A stretch of DNA of 64,000 bases from Agapanthus africanus (Eukaryota > Streptophyta > Magnoliopsida > Asparagales > Amaryllidaceae). A program made the position numbers and the translations under genes. Within the stretch, counting starts at the first letter, position 1; each line of letters opens with the position of its first letter. This document shows positions 10,842 through 20,868 of this stretch, piece by piece. The stretch lies in contig CM057337.1 of the NCBI GenBank assembly GCA_030015575.1, positions 378,409,582 through 378,473,581 of the forward strand. Direction: 5' to 3'. The notes under the pieces were generated by a model. It made no database searches, was not told the origin of the DNA, and was given only the letters and a program-made list of their open reading frames with translations.

Positions 10842-11696
10842 CCGAGGTAAATTTTTAGTGCAGTGTTTTTATGGGGGTATTTTGGGATTTTTAGCATATA
10901 TATTTTCAGAACGAAAATTTTATTTTGGGGTCCCGAAAATCCGTATTTTTGATCGAACTTCTAAAAGACTTGAGCTAACGGGTTTTTCTGTAATGTGATA
11001 TTTGTATTGAACGTCTACTAATCGCTATATGTCGATTAGTGGGGGTTATACAAATCTGTGATCTGTAATGTTGATGGAATGTGTATATGAATATGTTGGA
11101 TTGTCGCGGGTGAATAGCCGGGGGATGTGAGACGAGAGTTTTCTTTTCTTTCAATTCATGTAAATTTGTAAATTGATGTAATAATTATTTGTATGGCCGC
11201 ACAACCGGGTCGGGGTTGTAGCCGTCATTGTATAATTTCTTTTTACTGTTTTTGCTTCTAGGATAGACCCATGGAGGGGGTGCACAAACTACCGGGTATG
11301 CCGAAGTGTCGAGTGGCCTACTCATGGAGATGAGGGAGGTTACTACGCTTCGGGTACTTGGCGGGTAGTTTGCCGCACCCGTAGGGGACTTGGGTGGGGT
11401 TTTGGCTATTCACCGCGACCGTGTAATTTGTCTTTCGTTACAGGCTCGTACGAATTACAGATTCCTAGTATATCCAATGTATTCATCTGTGATCTGAAAT
11501 GTTTATCATTGCAGTATATCTATATATGATATTATTTAGGCGTTGCTTATGTTTTACAGACGCGCTAGCCCAGCCCCCGCTCTGTCGTTAGTTAAGTAAC
11601 CTAACGGGTAATGACGGGGCCCCGTGGCGAATGCGAATGGCATAAGCGTACGTCATATTTTGGTTGTTTTCTGCAATGGTAGGATTAAATGATGGG

Positions 11697-11750
11697 ACGC
11701 ATTAAAAGAACTAATGCAAGAATATCACGCATTAAAAGAACTAATGCAAG
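11697..11750 (+). repeat. Tandem 30-bp repeat forming two small hairpins, B leader
   Basis: A 24-base unit is repeated exactly with a 30-base period (11697-11720 and 11727-11750). Each unit folds as GCATTA/TAATGC with a 7-base loop. I has one larger version (GCGTTGAT/ATCAATGC near 63134-63153), and A has TTCATTA/TAATGAA near 19085-19105. Confidence 0.65.
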
Positions 11751-11956
11751 ATAATAAACCAAGTTAAAGTAGTTGGAACACTTTCGAAAAACCACTCGGT
11801 TCTTTTCAAAACAAACTTTTAAAATACGGAGTTTGAGCCACTCCATTTAAAAGCTATCTCGTTCCATCGACCAAATCAAGTTCACTACGTTCACGGTTTT
11901 GCCAAAACCATCCGTAGCCCTCCATCATTTCAGTTAAATATTCGGTAGTATTCAAG

Positions 11957-12169
11957 CTATGTATTTTGACCTCACGCCAAGGCATAGTGATTGGTAGCTG
12001 CCGGATATTTATCTGTTGCATAGATAGAATGCGTTGGTTTGAGGCAGTCGTACTGCCATTTTGGCCTACGTCAAGGGTATGTACGGGTGGGTTCAAATTA
12101 ACCTGGATAATGATGGGACGAACTTGACATGTGACTTATGACATTTTGACCTCACGCCAAGGTCATAAG
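11957..12169 (+). promoter_or_regulatory. Three-hairpin leader array, element B copy
   Basis: Stem-loops at 11957-11987 (CTATG/CATAG), 12049-12085 (CGTAC/GTACG) and 12135-12169 (CTTATGAC/GTCATAAG, 8 bp perfect). Heads read TTGAC-CTCAC-GCCAA or TTGGC-CTAC-GTCAA. Spacing and order match A, C, D and I. Confidence 0.7.
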
Positions 12170-12433
12170 AGCATGGGGCAAAAATCCACATCGGGAGTTT
12201 CATAAGTACTGAAACTTGCTAGATTTGCATACCATTTGGAGTGTGATGATTCTGGTAGGATTCCTTCAGTTTCGTCACGCGATGATATTTGGATCCCGAT
12301 CCTACTGTGAGTATATGCTACTCCTCAGGAAATTTCTCACTTAACGATCAATGCTATAAACCTAGTAGGTGCCTAGAAAGGTGTTAGCGGGGCTACGCCC
12401 CCAGGAAAAAGAGGTTCTCTAATTAAGGAACTT

Positions 12434-12443
12434 CGCGAAAGCG
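12434..12443 (+). other. GNRA hairpin upstream of gag, B leader
   Basis: CGC-GAAA-GCG. A has CGTGC-GAAA-GCACG (7760-7773). C (24030-24043) and D (46332-46345) have near versions with one changed pair. It is followed in all four by a conserved cctccctc block. Confidence 0.55.
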
Positions 12444-12667
12444 TTGGAAAACCTCCCTCGAAGTACCGACACCGGCCTGGCTGAACGGTTAAGCAAGTAT
12501 TGTACGGTGGGATTGATCCTGACTAATTCTTCCTTTATGGTTTGAGGAGGGATTCGAGAAACAGTGGGAGCCATCCTGTTTAGACAAACTAAAAACCACT
12601 CTAAACTTGCAAGAGCATCATGCTGAGTGTTTCTTCTTCTCTCTCCTAATTGCAGCGACCAATCAAC

Positions 12668-15600
12668 ATGACTGGACTTAAGTTACTCCTAGATGAAAAC
12701 AAACTGACAGGGCCAAACTACAAAGATTGGCTCAGGAATGTCAAGATAGCAATCACTTACGACAAGCTGGGGTATCTTCTTACCACCAAAGCTCCCCCTG
12801 TCCCTGGTCCAACTTCCAGCGTCGCGGATAAGGAAATCCGCAAGACCTGGGAGATTGATAGCGCGAAGGCCAAATGCCTCCTGCTTGCCTCGATGGACAA
12901 CGAACTTCAGAGGAGGCACGAGAATATGGACATGGAATCCATATTGCTTCATACAAAAGAACTGTATGGAGAGCAATCTCGTATCGCAAGATACGAAGCG
13001 TCGAAAAAGTTATTTTCGACAAGAATGGCCGTCGGATCATCAGTAGCCGAGCACGTGCTAAAGATGATCGGCTACATTGAGGAGCTCGCTGACCTAGGGA
13101 TCACATTGGAGAGTGAGCTATATACGGATATAGTTCTCCAGTCCCTTCCTTCCACTTACGCCCAGTTTATACTGAACTTCAACTTACAAGAAAAAGAGGT
13201 TGAACTTTCAGAGCTCCTCAACATGCTGAGGAGCGCAGAGGGCATCCTACAGAAAGGTAGGGATACATCCACTTTGTTTGTAGGAGGATCATCTTCTTCT
13301 AGGTCCAAGGCGAAAGCCAAGGGAAAGAAGAAGAAAGCCCCCGCCAAACCAAGGGGCGGTGTTAGTAAAGTGGATACGAAGGGAAAAGCAAAAGCAACAA
13401 AGATAGCGGGGAAGCTTGTGGATAAGGAAGAATGCTTCTATTGTCATAAGAAAGGACACTGGAAGAATGATTGCAGGGCCTGGAAGGCCAGAACACAGGA
13501 ATTGAAGCAGGTTGCAGCTTCAGCTTCAGGTGTGTATGTTATTGAAAGCTGTCTTTCAATAAACTCTACTTCCTGGGTATTGGATACCGGATCAGGATCT
13601 CATATCTGTAATTCTTTGCAGGCGTTGAGAAACCGTAGAGTTTTGAAGGCAGGTGACATGACCCTCAGAGTTGCGAACGGAGCTAGCATGGATGCTAAAG
13701 CCGTGGGGGACTATCACCTGGGAATGTCAGATGGACATGTTTTGGTTTTGCGTAATTGCTTTTTTGTACCCAACGCAACTTGTAATATCATTTCTGTATC
13801 TTTAGTTTCTAAAGAAGGTTATGAATTTGCGTTTGTAAGTAATGTTGTAAACATTCACCTTAATCAAGTTTTGATTGGGTCAGGTACATTGAGTAATGGT
13901 ATATACGTGTTAAACCAACCACAGATTTTTAATGTCCAGAATACACACAAAAGAAAGTCTCCAGAAATAAATCAGACTTTCTTATGGCATTGTAGATTGG
14001 GTCACATCAATGAGAGAAGGTTGACTAAGTTACATACAGAAGGATATTTGAATGCGTTCGAATATCAATCGTATGCCACTTATCAATCTTGTCTCAAAGG
14101 AAAGATGACAAAGATTACGTTTACTGGACATGGAGTAAGAGCGAGCGAGCTCTTGGGACTCGTACACAGTGACGTGTGCGGTCCAATGTCTACACATGCC
14201 CGAAGCGGACATTCTTACTTCATTACTTTTACGGATGACTTCTCAAGGTACGGTTATGTCTTCTTAATGAAACATAAGTCCGAAGCCTTTGGAAAATTCC
14301 AGGAGTATAAGAATGAAGTAGAGAAACAGACCGGCAAAAGTATTAAGATTCTAAGATCGGATCCAGGTGGAGAATACTTAAGTGCCGAGTTCCTGGACTA
14401 CTTAAAAGAGAACGGAATTCTCTCTCAGCTTACTCCTCCATACACCCCGCAACATAATGGTGTATCGGAGAGACAGAACCGCACCCTATTGGATATGGTG
14501 CGGTCCATGATGAGTAACGCTGAGTTGCCGCGATCATTCTGGGGATATGCGCTAGAATCAGCAGCATACCTTTTGAACCGAGTTCCGACTAAGACTGTGC
14601 CTACCACCCCATATGAAATGTGGAGTGGGAAGAAACCCTATCTTCAATATCTGAAGATCTGGGGATGTCCAGCTTTTGTCAAAAAGCAGCATGCGGACAA
14701 ACTCGAGGCACGCTCAGTACTGTGTAAGTTTGTGGGATACCCAAAGAACACCAGGGGGTATCTTTTCTACTACGCAGAGGAACAAAAAGTACTTGTTTCT
14801 CGTAATGCCCACTTTCTAGAACACCAGTTCTTGGAAAAGGAAATAAGTGGGAGCGCAGTAGAACTGGAAGAAATTCCAGAACCATGGACTATTACTGAAA
14901 GTTTAGTGGAACCAGAGGGTTCGGAAGAACAGTACATTCCTACGCCGCTCCGCAGGAGTAGTAGGCAGTCTCATCCGCCCGAGAGATACTGCGGTTTTCT
15001 CATAGACGGGGATAGAGACGATTGCATCATAGATTATGATGAGCCTACTAGCTTCCAGCAGGCCGTTCAGAGCATTGACTCAGTGAAATGGCTGGATGCA
15101 ATGCGGACCGAAATGGAGTCCATGTACACCAACAAGGTATGGACGTTGGACATTGCTCCAGACGGGGTAAAACCCGTAGGATGCAAGTGGATCTTCAAAA
15201 GGAAGATTGGTGTAGATGGACAGGTTGAGACCTATAAAGCTAGGCTGGTAGCAAAGGGTTTTCGTCAAAGACCTGGCTTGGACTATGACGAAACCTTTTC
15301 TCCAGTAGCCATGCTGAAATCCATTCGGATCCTTCTTGCCATTGCTGCCTTCCACGATTATGAGATCTGGCAAATGGACGTAAAGACAGCTTTTCTAAAT
15401 GGAAATTTAGAGGAGTGTGTCTATATGGACCAGCCGGAGGGTTTCATTCAGAGTGGGAGCAGCGGAAAGGTGTGCAAGTTGCTTAAGTCCATCTATGGAC
15501 TAAAGCAGGCGTCGCGGAGTTGGAACATCTGCTTTGATGAGACGGTCAAAGAATTTGGCTTTATCAAAAATCCAGATGAACCATGCATCTATAGTAGATT

Positions 15601-16618
15601 TGTAGCGAGAACTGTAGTATTCCTCGTTTTATACGTGGATGACATTCTCTTAATAGGAAATGACATTCCTATGCTACAATCTGTCAAGGGGTTCTTGTCA
15701 CACAGGTTCTCCATGAAAGACCTGGGTGATGCCTCATACATTCTGGGTATCCGGATCTACCGTGACAGATCCAAGAGGATATTAGGACTTTCTCAGTCCA
15801 GGTACCTCGACACCATACTGAAGAGATTCAGTATGGAAGATTCCAAGCGCGGTAACCTACCGGCTTGTCACGGGATCACCCTCTCTAAAGAGATGTCTCC
15901 CAAGACTGATTTGGAGAGGGATCGCATGTCTATTATACCCTACGCTTCTGCGGTAGGCTCTATAATGTATGCGATGTTGTGTACCAGACCGGATGTAGCT
16001 TATGCACTGAGTGTGGTAAGCCGGTATCAGTCAAACCCTGGGGAGAAACACTGCATAGCGGTAAAGAACATTCTCAAGTACATAAGAAGGACTAAGGAGA
16101 TGTTCTTGGTGTATGGCGGAAAAGACCTCCAGATCGAGGCCTTTGCTGACTCCAGCTTCCAGAGTGACAAGGATGATTCCAAGTCCATGTCGGGTTTTGT
16201 CTTTACCCTCAATGGAGGGGCGGTGTGTTGGAAGAGTTCCAAACAGGAAACCGTTGCAGACTCGACGATGGAAGCGGAATACATCGCTGCATCTGATGCC
16301 GCAAAAGAAGCTGTCTGGATGAGGAAGTTCTTGAAAGAACTTCAGGTGGTTCCGTCCATTGTTGATCCAATACCTCTGTATTGCGACAACAACGGGGCTA
16401 TAGCTTTAGCGAAGGAACCCAGGTCCCATCAGAGATCCAGGCACATCTTGAGGCGGTATCACCTGATCAGGGAGATCGTGGATCGCCAGGAGATCGAGGT
16501 TCGGAGAGTCGCTTCAGAAGATAACACTGCAGATCCATTCACCAAGGCCCTGCCCCAGACTCAGTTCGAGCGGCTGATCGAGATGATAGGTCTTCGATAC
16601 GCCAGTACATGGCCTTAG
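12668..16618 (+). CDS. Copia gag-pol polyprotein (1316 aa), element B
   Basis: One open frame from the first in-frame ATG. An upstream TAA at 12647-12649 closes the frame, and TTG 12650 is not a credible plant start. Gag with a UBN2-like N-terminus spans roughly residues 1-195. A Lys-rich stretch then leads to the zinc knuckle C256-x2-C259-x4-H264-x4-C269. Protease has D306-T-G. The integrase zinc finger has H441 and H446, but the expected first cysteine is Y472 (C475 is kept). The catalytic triad is D502, D565 and E601, an exact DD35E. Reverse transcriptase has YVDD at 989-992. RNase H has D1161, E1202/E1204 and D1240, and the end reads ADPFTKALP. The length is normal for Copia. The residue after D565 is Pro where A and D have Arg. 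The frame ends 14 bases before the 3' LTR. This is a structurally near-complete element whose integrase may be impaired. Confidence 0.96.
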   Translation: MTGLKLLLDENKLTGPNYKDWLRNVKIAITYDKLGYLLTTKAPPVPGPTSSVADKEIRKTWEIDSAKAKCLLLASMDNELQRRHENMDMESILLHTKELYGEQSRIARYEASKKLFSTRMAVGSSVAEHVLKMIGYIEELADLGITLESELYTDIVLQSLPSTYAQFILNFNLQEKEVELSELLNMLRSAEGILQKGRDTSTLFVGGSSSSRSKAKAKGKKKKAPAKPRGGVSKVDTKGKAKATKIAGKLVDKEECFYCHKKGHWKNDCRAWKARTQELKQVAASASGVYVIESCLSINSTSWVLDTGSGSHICNSLQALRNRRVLKAGDMTLRVANGASMDAKAVGDYHLGMSDGHVLVLRNCFFVPNATCNIISVSLVSKEGYEFAFVSNVVNIHLNQVLIGSGTLSNGIYVLNQPQIFNVQNTHKRKSPEINQTFLWHCRLGHINERRLTKLHTEGYLNAFEYQSYATYQSCLKGKMTKITFTGHGVRASELLGLVHSDVCGPMSTHARSGHSYFITFTDDFSRYGYVFLMKHKSEAFGKFQEYKNEVEKQTGKSIKILRSDPGGEYLSAEFLDYLKENGILSQLTPPYTPQHNGVSERQNRTLLDMVRSMMSNAELPRSFWGYALESAAYLLNRVPTKTVPTTPYEMWSGKKPYLQYLKIWGCPAFVKKQHADKLEARSVLCKFVGYPKNTRGYLFYYAEEQKVLVSRNAHFLEHQFLEKEISGSAVELEEIPEPWTITESLVEPEGSEEQYIPTPLRRSSRQSHPPERYCGFLIDGDRDDCIIDYDEPTSFQQAVQSIDSVKWLDAMRTEMESMYTNKVWTLDIAPDGVKPVGCKWIFKRKIGVDGQVETYKARLVAKGFRQRPGLDYDETFSPVAMLKSIRILLAIAAFHDYEIWQMDVKTAFLNGNLEECVYMDQPEGFIQSGSSGKVCKLLKSIYGLKQASRSWNICFDETVKEFGFIKNPDEPCIYSRFVARTVVFLVLYVDDILLIGNDIPMLQSVKGFLSHRFSMKDLGDASYILGIRIYRDRSKRILGLSQSRYLDTILKRFSMEDSKRGNLPACHGITLSKEMSPKTDLERDRMSIIPYASAVGSIMYAMLCTRPDVAYALSVVSRYQSNPGEKHCIAVKNILKYIRRTKEMFLVYGGKDLQIEAFADSSFQSDKDDSKSMSGFVFTLNGGAVCWKSSKQETVADSTMEAEYIAASDAAKEAVWMRKFLKELQVVPSIVDPIPLYCDNNGAIALAKEPRSHQRSRHILRRYHLIREIVDRQEIEVRRVASEDNTADPFTKALPQTQFERLIEMIGLRYASTWP

Positions 16619-16632
16619 TGCAAGTGGGAGAT
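16619..16632 (+). promoter_or_regulatory. Polypurine tract of B
   Basis: tgcaagtgggagat fills the whole gap between the gag-pol stop and the 3' LTR. Confidence 0.9.
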
Positions 16633-18820
16633 TGTTAGTGTATATGCCCTAGAGGCCATTACTGTATCATACTGGTTTGTATATTACTTAATGGATGCTT
16701 GGGATATTCACCTTGTATATACAATCTTGCTCAAAATAGTAGTATGCTACTTGGTTTGTTTCTACTTCAATGTGTACATGTGTTTATTTTTGTATATCGC
16801 CTATACACATTAGTAGAGCCCTTAGGATCTTTGCTTGATTACCAGCGATGTGATGGCCGTCACACTAGTGGGGCTGGGTAATCTATAAGCACATCCTTAT
16901 GCAGGTCCCTAGTCGCACGACTATCGAGACAGGGCATCGATACTCCGGAGTAGACCAGCGCATGCGCTTCTCATCCCAGTGTGGGAGACGGTCTGTCCCA
17001 CAGCCGTCAGTACGTCGTACTTGAGATAGTATGCGGGTGCTCGTTAGGCTACGGGTACACTGGACAGGACTCGTCGGGAACTGACTAGTTGGTATTATAC
17101 CTATCGTCAGTTATCAGTTCCCAGGTGACATGAGTACAGCTTAGTCTGCTGACTTGACACTGTCACTCCGCCTCGAGTGTGTTCCCACTGTACTTTGATC
17201 ACTACCCTACCACGGCTCAAAGGAGTCGTGCAAACAGGTAGTGGTTGGGTGCAGTCCCGAAGCACTTGGAGGCAGTGACGGTTAGACAGGATTCGTCTCT
17301 CCCGGTATTAGGGGTTGACATCGCGCTGTGTCTAGGAGAGCCATTACACGAGTAGTCCCTGGCCAGGGCAATCGAGATATACTGGTAGGTTTCCAGTGTT
17401 ATCTAAGGGTGTTTTGGGCTTCGCTCCGGCACGACTTGTACCGCTATTGGGGGACTGACGTTTACCGCCCCCTAGGCCCGCCATGCGATGTATCAGACGA
17501 ACAGGCCGGACTGTACGGAGAATGTCACACTCAGGCTCAGTAGGAGTTCAGATGGGTTTCGCCTCGTCGGTCTTCTTGTCGGCACTACCTGGGGACCGTT
17601 ACGCACAGCTAGTGCCGCTTGCGGTCTGTGGTTAAACCCACTGCCAGCGTAGTGTCGAGTCTTTAGAGTCCCATACAGAAATCTTTTCGCCTTTAGGCAA
17701 AAGAGTAGAGGTCGCATGGTATTGCGACAGGTCGCATGGTTTTGCGACAGGGTTCGGTCACATCCGTGCACTTGTGTACGTACAGTGTCCGGACAGTTTA
17801 CACTAGCGGGCTTTGGTTTAAGCCAGATCCTAGTGTACCTTTTGGGATTGGATTTATCCAGTGTGCATTTGTGTTCCGCGGAATGTGGATGCGGGTGCGT
17901 ATGCACAGTTGACAGGGAGACAGAGGCAGCGGATTCTCATTAGGGTTGTTGACAGTTGACCGTTGACTATTTGACTTTTTGCTCAACCCTAATGAGAATA
18001 TGATATGTGATTAACTATTATATTAATTAAGTATTATGGTGATATGGTTGTTGACTTTGTTGACTTGTTGACTTTTGTGGACTTGTTGACTTTGTTGACT
18101 TGTTGACTTTTGTTGACTTGTTGACCGGTTGACTAGGCTTGACTAGTTGACCATCATGATAACCATAGCCATCATTTCATGGCAAAGACTTTTGTTTACT
18201 TGCTCATTTGTGTAAAATGAGTGCATGAAATGATATGGTTATGGTTGCTTCAACCATCACATAAGACTTTTTTTGATATGATGAGTTATGATCACTTTGG
18301 ATTATGAGAGGGTGAAAGACAAAAGAGAGCCTCATTCTTTCTTGCTCATTCTCTCTCTTGTTCTTGAGCTCTCCTCTTGCTCTCACCCTCAACCTCTTCC
18401 TCCCTCTCTTGATTCTATGGTTCTCTTGTCTCATGAGTTGAGAATCAAGAACCATAGATAAAATCCCATTCTATTTCTTCTCTACTCATTCTAGTTCACT
18501 AGGTTTAGCAAACCAAGTGAACTAGTTTCTTCAAAGAACGAAGAAGGAGCTAAAGGTTGGAGCTTTCAGGTGGATCTATCTTCGGCGTAAGGAGACGACG
18601 AGAAGAAGCCATCGGACCACCATCGGAGCTTTGAAGACGAAGGAGTTCAAGACAAGCAAGGTATAACCCCCTAACCGAGTAGCTAGAAACTCATAGTTAG
18701 GTGTTAGATAGATATTTAACCAAGATCCGGGTTATAGGTCCATGTTACCAACTCCGTAAAATTGTTTTTTACCAAATTCCGCTTTCCCGAAAGTACCGGG
18801 AGAGGTAGCATGGACTTACA
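16633..18820 (+). repeat. Element B 3' LTR
   Basis: Starts tgttagtg, ends gacttaca and is colinear with 8384-10572. I counted about 24 substitutions and one single-base indel; one substitution and the indel fall in the TTGAC array (18050-18152). Confidence 0.95.
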
Positions 18821-18825
18821 CTTTC
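18821..18825. repeat. Target-site duplication of B, right copy (ctttc)
   Basis: Matches 8379-8383 exactly. The A leader resumes immediately after it. Confidence 0.95.
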
Positions 18826-20854
18826 CTCGTCGAATGAGGTGCGGGATATATCATATATATCACGGTGCAAAGCAAAAAGTCTTAAAAGCAATCAATAACC
18901 AAACCGAGTGTGTATCATCTGCCAGTTATTGCTAAAGGAGTCACTCCCGGTGAAGGGATCTCGGTCCTTTCCTCATCGAATAAGGTGCGGGATATATCAT
19001 ATATATCGCTGTGCAAAGCAAGAACTGTAGCTACTTTTGTTTATTTAAAATCTGATTCTACAACATCTTAGGTTTCTTTTCTTTCATTAATCACATTAAT
19101 GAAGTCCCATCATTTAAATTCCTAAACATCACAGATAAATACGACGTACACTTATGCCATCCGCATTCGCCTCGATGTCCCCTCGTGCACCGTTAGGTTA
19201 GGTAACTAACGACAGAGCAGGGCAGGGCTAGTGCGGGTGCAAAACATAAGTAACGTCTATATAATATATCATATATACTATATAAGGTATCTATCACAGA
19301 ACATCACACGATCTCATCACAGATATCGCAGCAGAAGATATCATATGAAATATTGGATATACTAGGACGTCCGTGTTTTCAATACGAGCCAGTATAAAAC
19401 ACGGATTCCACGGTCGTGATGAATAGCCAATCCCACACCCCTAGACCCCTACGAGAGCGGCAAGCAACCCTGCCAATTCTAGGGTTAGGAGACCCGGACT
19501 CGACTCCTCGAGATGGTCTCCCACTGGACCCTAGAACCCGGTTACTTGTGCTCCCCTCCTTGGGTCTATCCTAGTGCAGAAAAGTAAATAATATACAAAG
19601 GGTGACAGCTTCCGCAACCTGGAAGTGCCCCAAATAAAAGAATATTACATACAAGTTTTTACATGAATGAAAATGAAAAACACTCATCTCACATAAAAAC
19701 CCCCCGGCTATTCAAACACGACGATCCAATATAACATATCCAGCAACACATAACATCACATGTCATCAACGTAAGTAAATATGCGCATCCCAATTGTCGT
19801 TGACATATAGCAACGAAACCGGCGATTTCACATATTACACTTACGGTCACAGAAAAGAAAGTGTAAAACTACAACAGTTGGAATCCGCAACCTCTTTAGA
19901 CATCGCATGCCTAATCAAATGAAATACTTAGACATCACATGCCTAACAGTTATAAACCCCGCATTTTAGTCTCATTATCGAAAACTCTTTTCAATATCAA
20001 GTGAAACTAAACCGCTAGATTTATAACATTCATTCAGTTATCTCATAACTGTTTGTGAATTCCAATTATTGTATCACATTCCAGATAAACAGAAAATGTT
20101 AAACTTTCCGATCGAACAGTCGAATACTCAAGTTTTCCCGATACAGCTCAATACATGAAATAAGTCTAACAACATTCAGTTCGTGCCTCAGTACCAACGG
20201 TCCAGCCGTAGAAGGGTCAAGCCAACGCCTCACATGTGGCACGCCGTACTGCCCCAAACCCGAAGGTTCAAAGGGTAGTTCAAGACGGTCACATAATCGA
20301 GTTAAGGTTTGTTTTCTTCTAGAGGGTCCATCGCGTTACTTGCACTACTTAGAACGTCTTTAAACTACGGAAAAATCCAACACTTGGAAATTTCCCGACA
20401 GGGGAAAAATTGGGTATTTATATCCGGTCGAACTTTTTAACATATTCTAAAAATTATCCGGAAAGCCACATAGACAAAATCTGATACCCCGATCGAAACA
20501 CCGAATCCCCAAAACAACCCCAGAAAATTCAACTCTTGAATAAATATTAAAAATTCCCAGAAACCTCAGCATCTGAAACAATGAATTACAGTGCAAATTG
20601 TAATGGCTGACGTCATACTTTAGCCGCGGAACCGCCGCCTAAGCTGGCTTAGGCCGCGGTTACGCCGCGTAGTATACTGTTCATTGGAAAAAAATTGCAC
20701 CGTAATTCTTAGAATTCCCTGCTGAATTTTTTAAGCATTTTTAATATGGAAAAATCCCAGATTTTAGAAAAAGTACAGAGAGTCGTTTTCGGGTTAGGGT
20801 TTTGGTTCGATCGGACTTCAAACGTCGTCTGGACTTCTCCTAAGGCTCTAGCTA
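18826..20854 (-). promoter_or_regulatory. Element A leader, PBS-proximal half
   Basis: Continuation of the A leader. It holds the second tandem UUCACC hairpin (18934-18970, outer stem AAAGGA/TCCTTT, inner TCCC/GGGA), a TTCATTA/TAATGAA hairpin near 19085-19105, a CGTTAG/CTAACG hairpin near 19190-19211, and a GC-rich hairpin at 20630-20661 (AACCGC-G-GCCTAAGC paired with its complement, one G-G mismatch, 2-base loop). It is colinear with 24650-26941 in C. No coding signal was seen. Confidence 0.75.
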
Positions 20855-20868
20855 GGCTCTGATACCAC
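20855..20868 (-). promoter_or_regulatory. Primer-binding site of A
   Basis: The minus strand reads GTGGTATCAGAGCC directly after the 5' LTR end (CCCTACA). Confidence 0.92.

Larger units (their letters stand above)
10587..12667 (+). promoter_or_regulatory. Element B structured leader
   Basis: About 2.1 kb of non-coding leader with hairpins shared with the other Copia elements. In order these are the GC-rich hairpin and palindrome (10782-10841), a CGTTAG/CTAACG hairpin (11586-11606), tandem GCATTA/TAATGC hairpins (11697-11750), the three-hairpin array (11957-12169), a GNRA hairpin (12434-12443) and a pyrimidine tract just before gag. The tandem UUCACC hairpins present in A, C, D and I are missing here. 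A 75-codon frame at 10631-10858 crosses the GC-rich hairpin and looks accidental. Confidence 0.75.
8384..18820 (+). mobile_element. Element B: structurally complete, young Ty1/Copia retrotransposon
   Basis: Complete plus-strand element of 10,437 bp. It has LTRs of 2189 and 2188 bp, a PBS complementary to initiator tRNA-Met, a 2.1-kb leader, one open gag-pol frame, a PPT and a perfect 5-bp TSD. By eye the LTRs differ at about 24 positions and one indel (about 1.1 percent), which implies recent insertion. The LTR start (TGTTAGTGTATATGCCCTAGAGGCC) resembles the start of Angela/BARE LTRs, and the long leader fits that lineage. The assignment is from memory of those families and was not tested. 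Confidence 0.96.

Noticed and set aside
12650..12652. TTG as start of the B polyprotein
   Set aside because: Plant translation would use the ATG at 12668. The D gag starts at the same MTGLK.
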